Assembly: GCF_023276435.1 (NCBI RefSeq)
Contig: NZ_JALLPO010000013.1
Coordinates: 143,964 to 207,963, forward strand
Direction of reading: 5' to 3'
DNA from: Sphaerisporangium perillae
GTDB taxonomy: Bacteria; Actinomycetota; Actinomycetes; Streptosporangiales; Streptosporangiaceae
Length of the DNA stretch: 64,000 bases
The first letter of the stretch is position 1. Each line of letters starts with the position of its first letter. The notes under the pieces are model-generated. The model did no database searches. It was not told the DNA's origin and saw only the letters and a program-made list of their open reading frames with translations. Shown here one piece after another: positions 62,326-64,000 of this stretch. Both the position numbers and the translations under genes were made by a program.

Positions 62326-63968
62326 GTGTCAGTATGCGTGCCGGGACGACCGATACGCGCAACGATCTGGGCTTCCGGCTCTCGGCCCTGGCCAAGGTCG
62401 TGGAGCTCGGCCCCGGCAGGGTCGACCCCGCGCTGATCGCCGAGGCCGGGCAGCTCCTGCTCCGTGCGGGTGACCGTCTCAAGCTCTCCGGCGACCACAC
62501 CGTGGTGGCACTCGCCGGGGGCACGGGCAGCGGCAAGTCGTCCCTGTTCAACCGGATCTCCGGGCTGGAGCTGTCGCCGACGGGCGTACGCCGCCCGACG
62601 ACCGCGCGCACGCACGCGTGCGTCTGGGGTCTGGAAGGCGCGGGGCCGCTGCTCGACTGGCTGCAGGTCCAGTGGCGTCACCGGTTCGCCCGTGCCAGCG
62701 CCCTGGACAAGGGGGAGAGCCAGCTCCACGGCCTGATCCTGCTGGATCTGCCCGACCACGACTCCATCCGGGCCCTCACCGACCACGAGGCCGACCGCCT
62801 CATCCAGGTCGTCGACCTGATCGTGTGGGTGCTCGACCCGCAGAAGTACGCCGACGCCGCCACGCACACCAAGTACGTCGCCGAGCTGGCCGGGCACGAG
62901 GCGGTCACCGTGTTCGCGCTCAACCAGGCCGACCGGCTGGCTCCCGAGGAGCTCGCCGAGTGCGTCGTCGACCTGTCCGACCTGCTGAAGCGCGAAGGCG
63001 TGCAGCATCCGCGCATCGTCCCCACCTCGGCGACCACGGGCCGCGGCGTGAACAGTTTGAAGAGCGTGCTCGCGGAGTCCGTCGCCAGTCGCCGGGCGGC
63101 CGTGCAACGCCTGGAAGCCGACCTCGACCGGATCATGGCCAAGCTCGCCAAGGTCATGCCCGCGCCCGAGGCCATGGCCGTGCAGCCCACCGTCGACCTC
63201 GCCAGGCAGGAAGGGCTCACCGACTCGCTCTGCGACGCGGTGGGAGTTCCCGCCGTCGGCGAGGCCATGGAGAACGTCTACGGCGTGCGCTCCATCGACT
63301 GGGTCGGCTGGCCGTACGCCCGCTGGGCCTCGCGGCTGCGTCCCGACCCGCTGAACAGCCTCCGGCTCGGCAACCTGCGCGACGAGATCAAGGCGGTGAC
63401 CGCGGCCTCGGTCAGCGCGCAGCCCGCCGAGGTGGAGAACGCCGTGCAGGGGCTTGCCGACGGCCTCAGCTCCGGCATGCCCGAGGCATGGCGCAACGGC
63501 GTCAGGGACGCGGCTCGTTCACAGCTCGGCAGGCTGCCGGGGATCCTCTCCGACGAGCTGGCGGAGATCGCTCCGCGTCTCGACCGGGTGCCCAGGTGGT
63601 GGTGGCTGCTGAAGATCTGGCAGTACCTGCTGGTCGTGTTGTTCGTCGCCGGGATCGGCTGGGCCGGCGCGATCCTGATGTACGGGGTGTTCAAGATCGG
63701 GCACGCGCCCGCCGAGCTGCTGGGAGATGTCTCCACGCTGCCCTGGCTAGGGTTGATGATCGTCAGCGTGCTCGGGCTGGGTGTGCTGTCGGCCATCGCC
63801 AGCCGCAACTTCGTGGTCCTGGGCGCGGGGAACGAGCGCGAGCAACTCGAACGGGAGATGCGCCGGCGCATCTCGGCCGTGTCCAAGGACATGGTGGTGA
63901 AGCCGGTGGAGCAAGAGCTCAGACGCTACAACGACTTCTTCGCCGCCCTAACCACCGGCCGCCACTAA
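62322..63968 (+). CDS. YfjP-like membrane GTPase, partner of the dynamin-like protein
   Basis: A 548-residue GTPase. It has P-loop ALAGGTGSGKSSLFNRISG (about 65-73), switch VRRPTTARTHACVW, G3 LLDLPDHDS and G4 ALNQADRL. Two membrane helices form a hairpin at ~434-457 and ~472-490, followed by a cytosolic C-terminus. The shared VRRPTT switch with the preceding GTPase and the ATGA overlap argue for a hetero-oligomer at the membrane, as dynamin-like pairs form. The ribosome-GTPase name sometimes given to this family is not supported by any RNA-binding domain here. Confidence 0.82.
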   Translation: MSVSMRAGTTDTRNDLGFRLSALAKVVELGPGRVDPALIAEAGQLLLRAGDRLKLSGDHTVVALAGGTGSGKSSLFNRISGLELSPTGVRRPTTARTHACVWGLEGAGPLLDWLQVQWRHRFARASALDKGESQLHGLILLDLPDHDSIRALTDHEADRLIQVVDLIVWVLDPQKYADAATHTKYVAELAGHEAVTVFALNQADRLAPEELAECVVDLSDLLKREGVQHPRIVPTSATTGRGVNSLKSVLAESVASRRAAVQRLEADLDRIMAKLAKVMPAPEAMAVQPTVDLARQEGLTDSLCDAVGVPAVGEAMENVYGVRSIDWVGWPYARWASRLRPDPLNSLRLGNLRDEIKAVTAASVSAQPAEVENAVQGLADGLSSGMPEAWRNGVRDAARSQLGRLPGILSDELAEIAPRLDRVPRWWWLLKIWQYLLVVLFVAGIGWAGAILMYGVFKIGHAPAELLGDVSTLPWLGLMIVSVLGLGVLSAIASRNFVVLGAGNEREQLEREMRRRISAVSKDMVVKPVEQELRRYNDFFAALTTGRH

Positions 63969-64000
63969 CCCCGAACCCCCAACCCCGAACCCCCAACCCC
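63969..64000. repeat. CCCCGAACCCCCAA tandem repeat, cut by window edge
   Basis: A 14-bp unit is repeated at least twice directly after the last stop codon. The minus strand has four or more G runs (GGGG/GGGGG separated by TT or TTC), a strong G-quadruplex pattern. Its full length is outside the window. Confidence 0.8.

Noticed and set aside
62322..63968. Era/ribosome-biogenesis GTPase
   Set aside because: There is no KH RNA-binding domain; instead a two-helix membrane hairpin and pairing with a dynamin-like gene are seen.

Overview
The window is GC-rich chromosomal DNA with frequent GTG starts, 1- and 4-nt gene overlaps, PucR, SHOCT, F420-type LLM, Mut7-C and dynamin-pair genes. All this fits a filamentous actinomycete, most likely a Streptosporangiaceae-type genus (inference; no rRNA or marker gene is present). 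No tRNA, rRNA, CRISPR array or phage module was recognised.

Layout. 1-2.4 kb: end of an ABC-2 exporter operon with a PucR regulator. 2.5-4.5 kb: SHOCT membrane protein, a 37-residue membrane microprotein and a quinone oxidoreductase. 4.7-7.2 kb: one uninterrupted gene fusing a complete GH1 beta-glucosidase to a complete LacI repressor. 7.2-12.6 kb: a composite ISKra4-like transposon (7787-11991) flanked by a 9-bp target duplication. It carries an alpha/beta hydrolase and its divergent MarR regulator, and it split a small gene after codon 17. A decayed IS481/IS3-type integrase lies beside it.

12.7-24.1 kb: a seven-gene minus-strand operon with an AraC regulator. It encodes two HyuA-like subunits, one HyuB-like subunit, a small zinc-ribbon subunit, a URO-D-like protein, a feruloyl-CoA-synthetase-type ligase and a thiolase. 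Together these match the logic of acetophenone-type carboxylation: aryl ketone to beta-keto acid, to beta-ketoacyl-CoA, to aroyl-CoA plus acetyl-CoA. This is the most interesting metabolic system here. 24.2-27 kb is a graveyard of truncated genes around a broken IS3 element.

27-41 kb: Mut7-C RNase-like protein, MFS exporter, receptor Ser/Thr kinase with a repeat linker, a PotABCD/AfuABC-type importer, and a DUF6504-DnaE2-like polymerase pair behind a LexA-type box. 41-48 kb: ABM protein, NarL-type response regulator with a MacB-like transporter, GNAT, ATP-grasp ligase and a decayed winged-helix gene. 48.5-53.6 kb: LLM oxidoreductase behind a KstR-like box, then a FadR/LldR-type regulator divergent from lutABC (lactate oxidation) with a perfect operator between them. 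53.7-64 kb: a double-GNAT protein, sirohydrochlorin chelatase and CobT, an agmatinase-family ureohydrolase, a CysG-type siroheme enzyme translationally coupled to two membrane-remodelling-type GTPases, and a G-quadruplex-prone repeat at the window edge.
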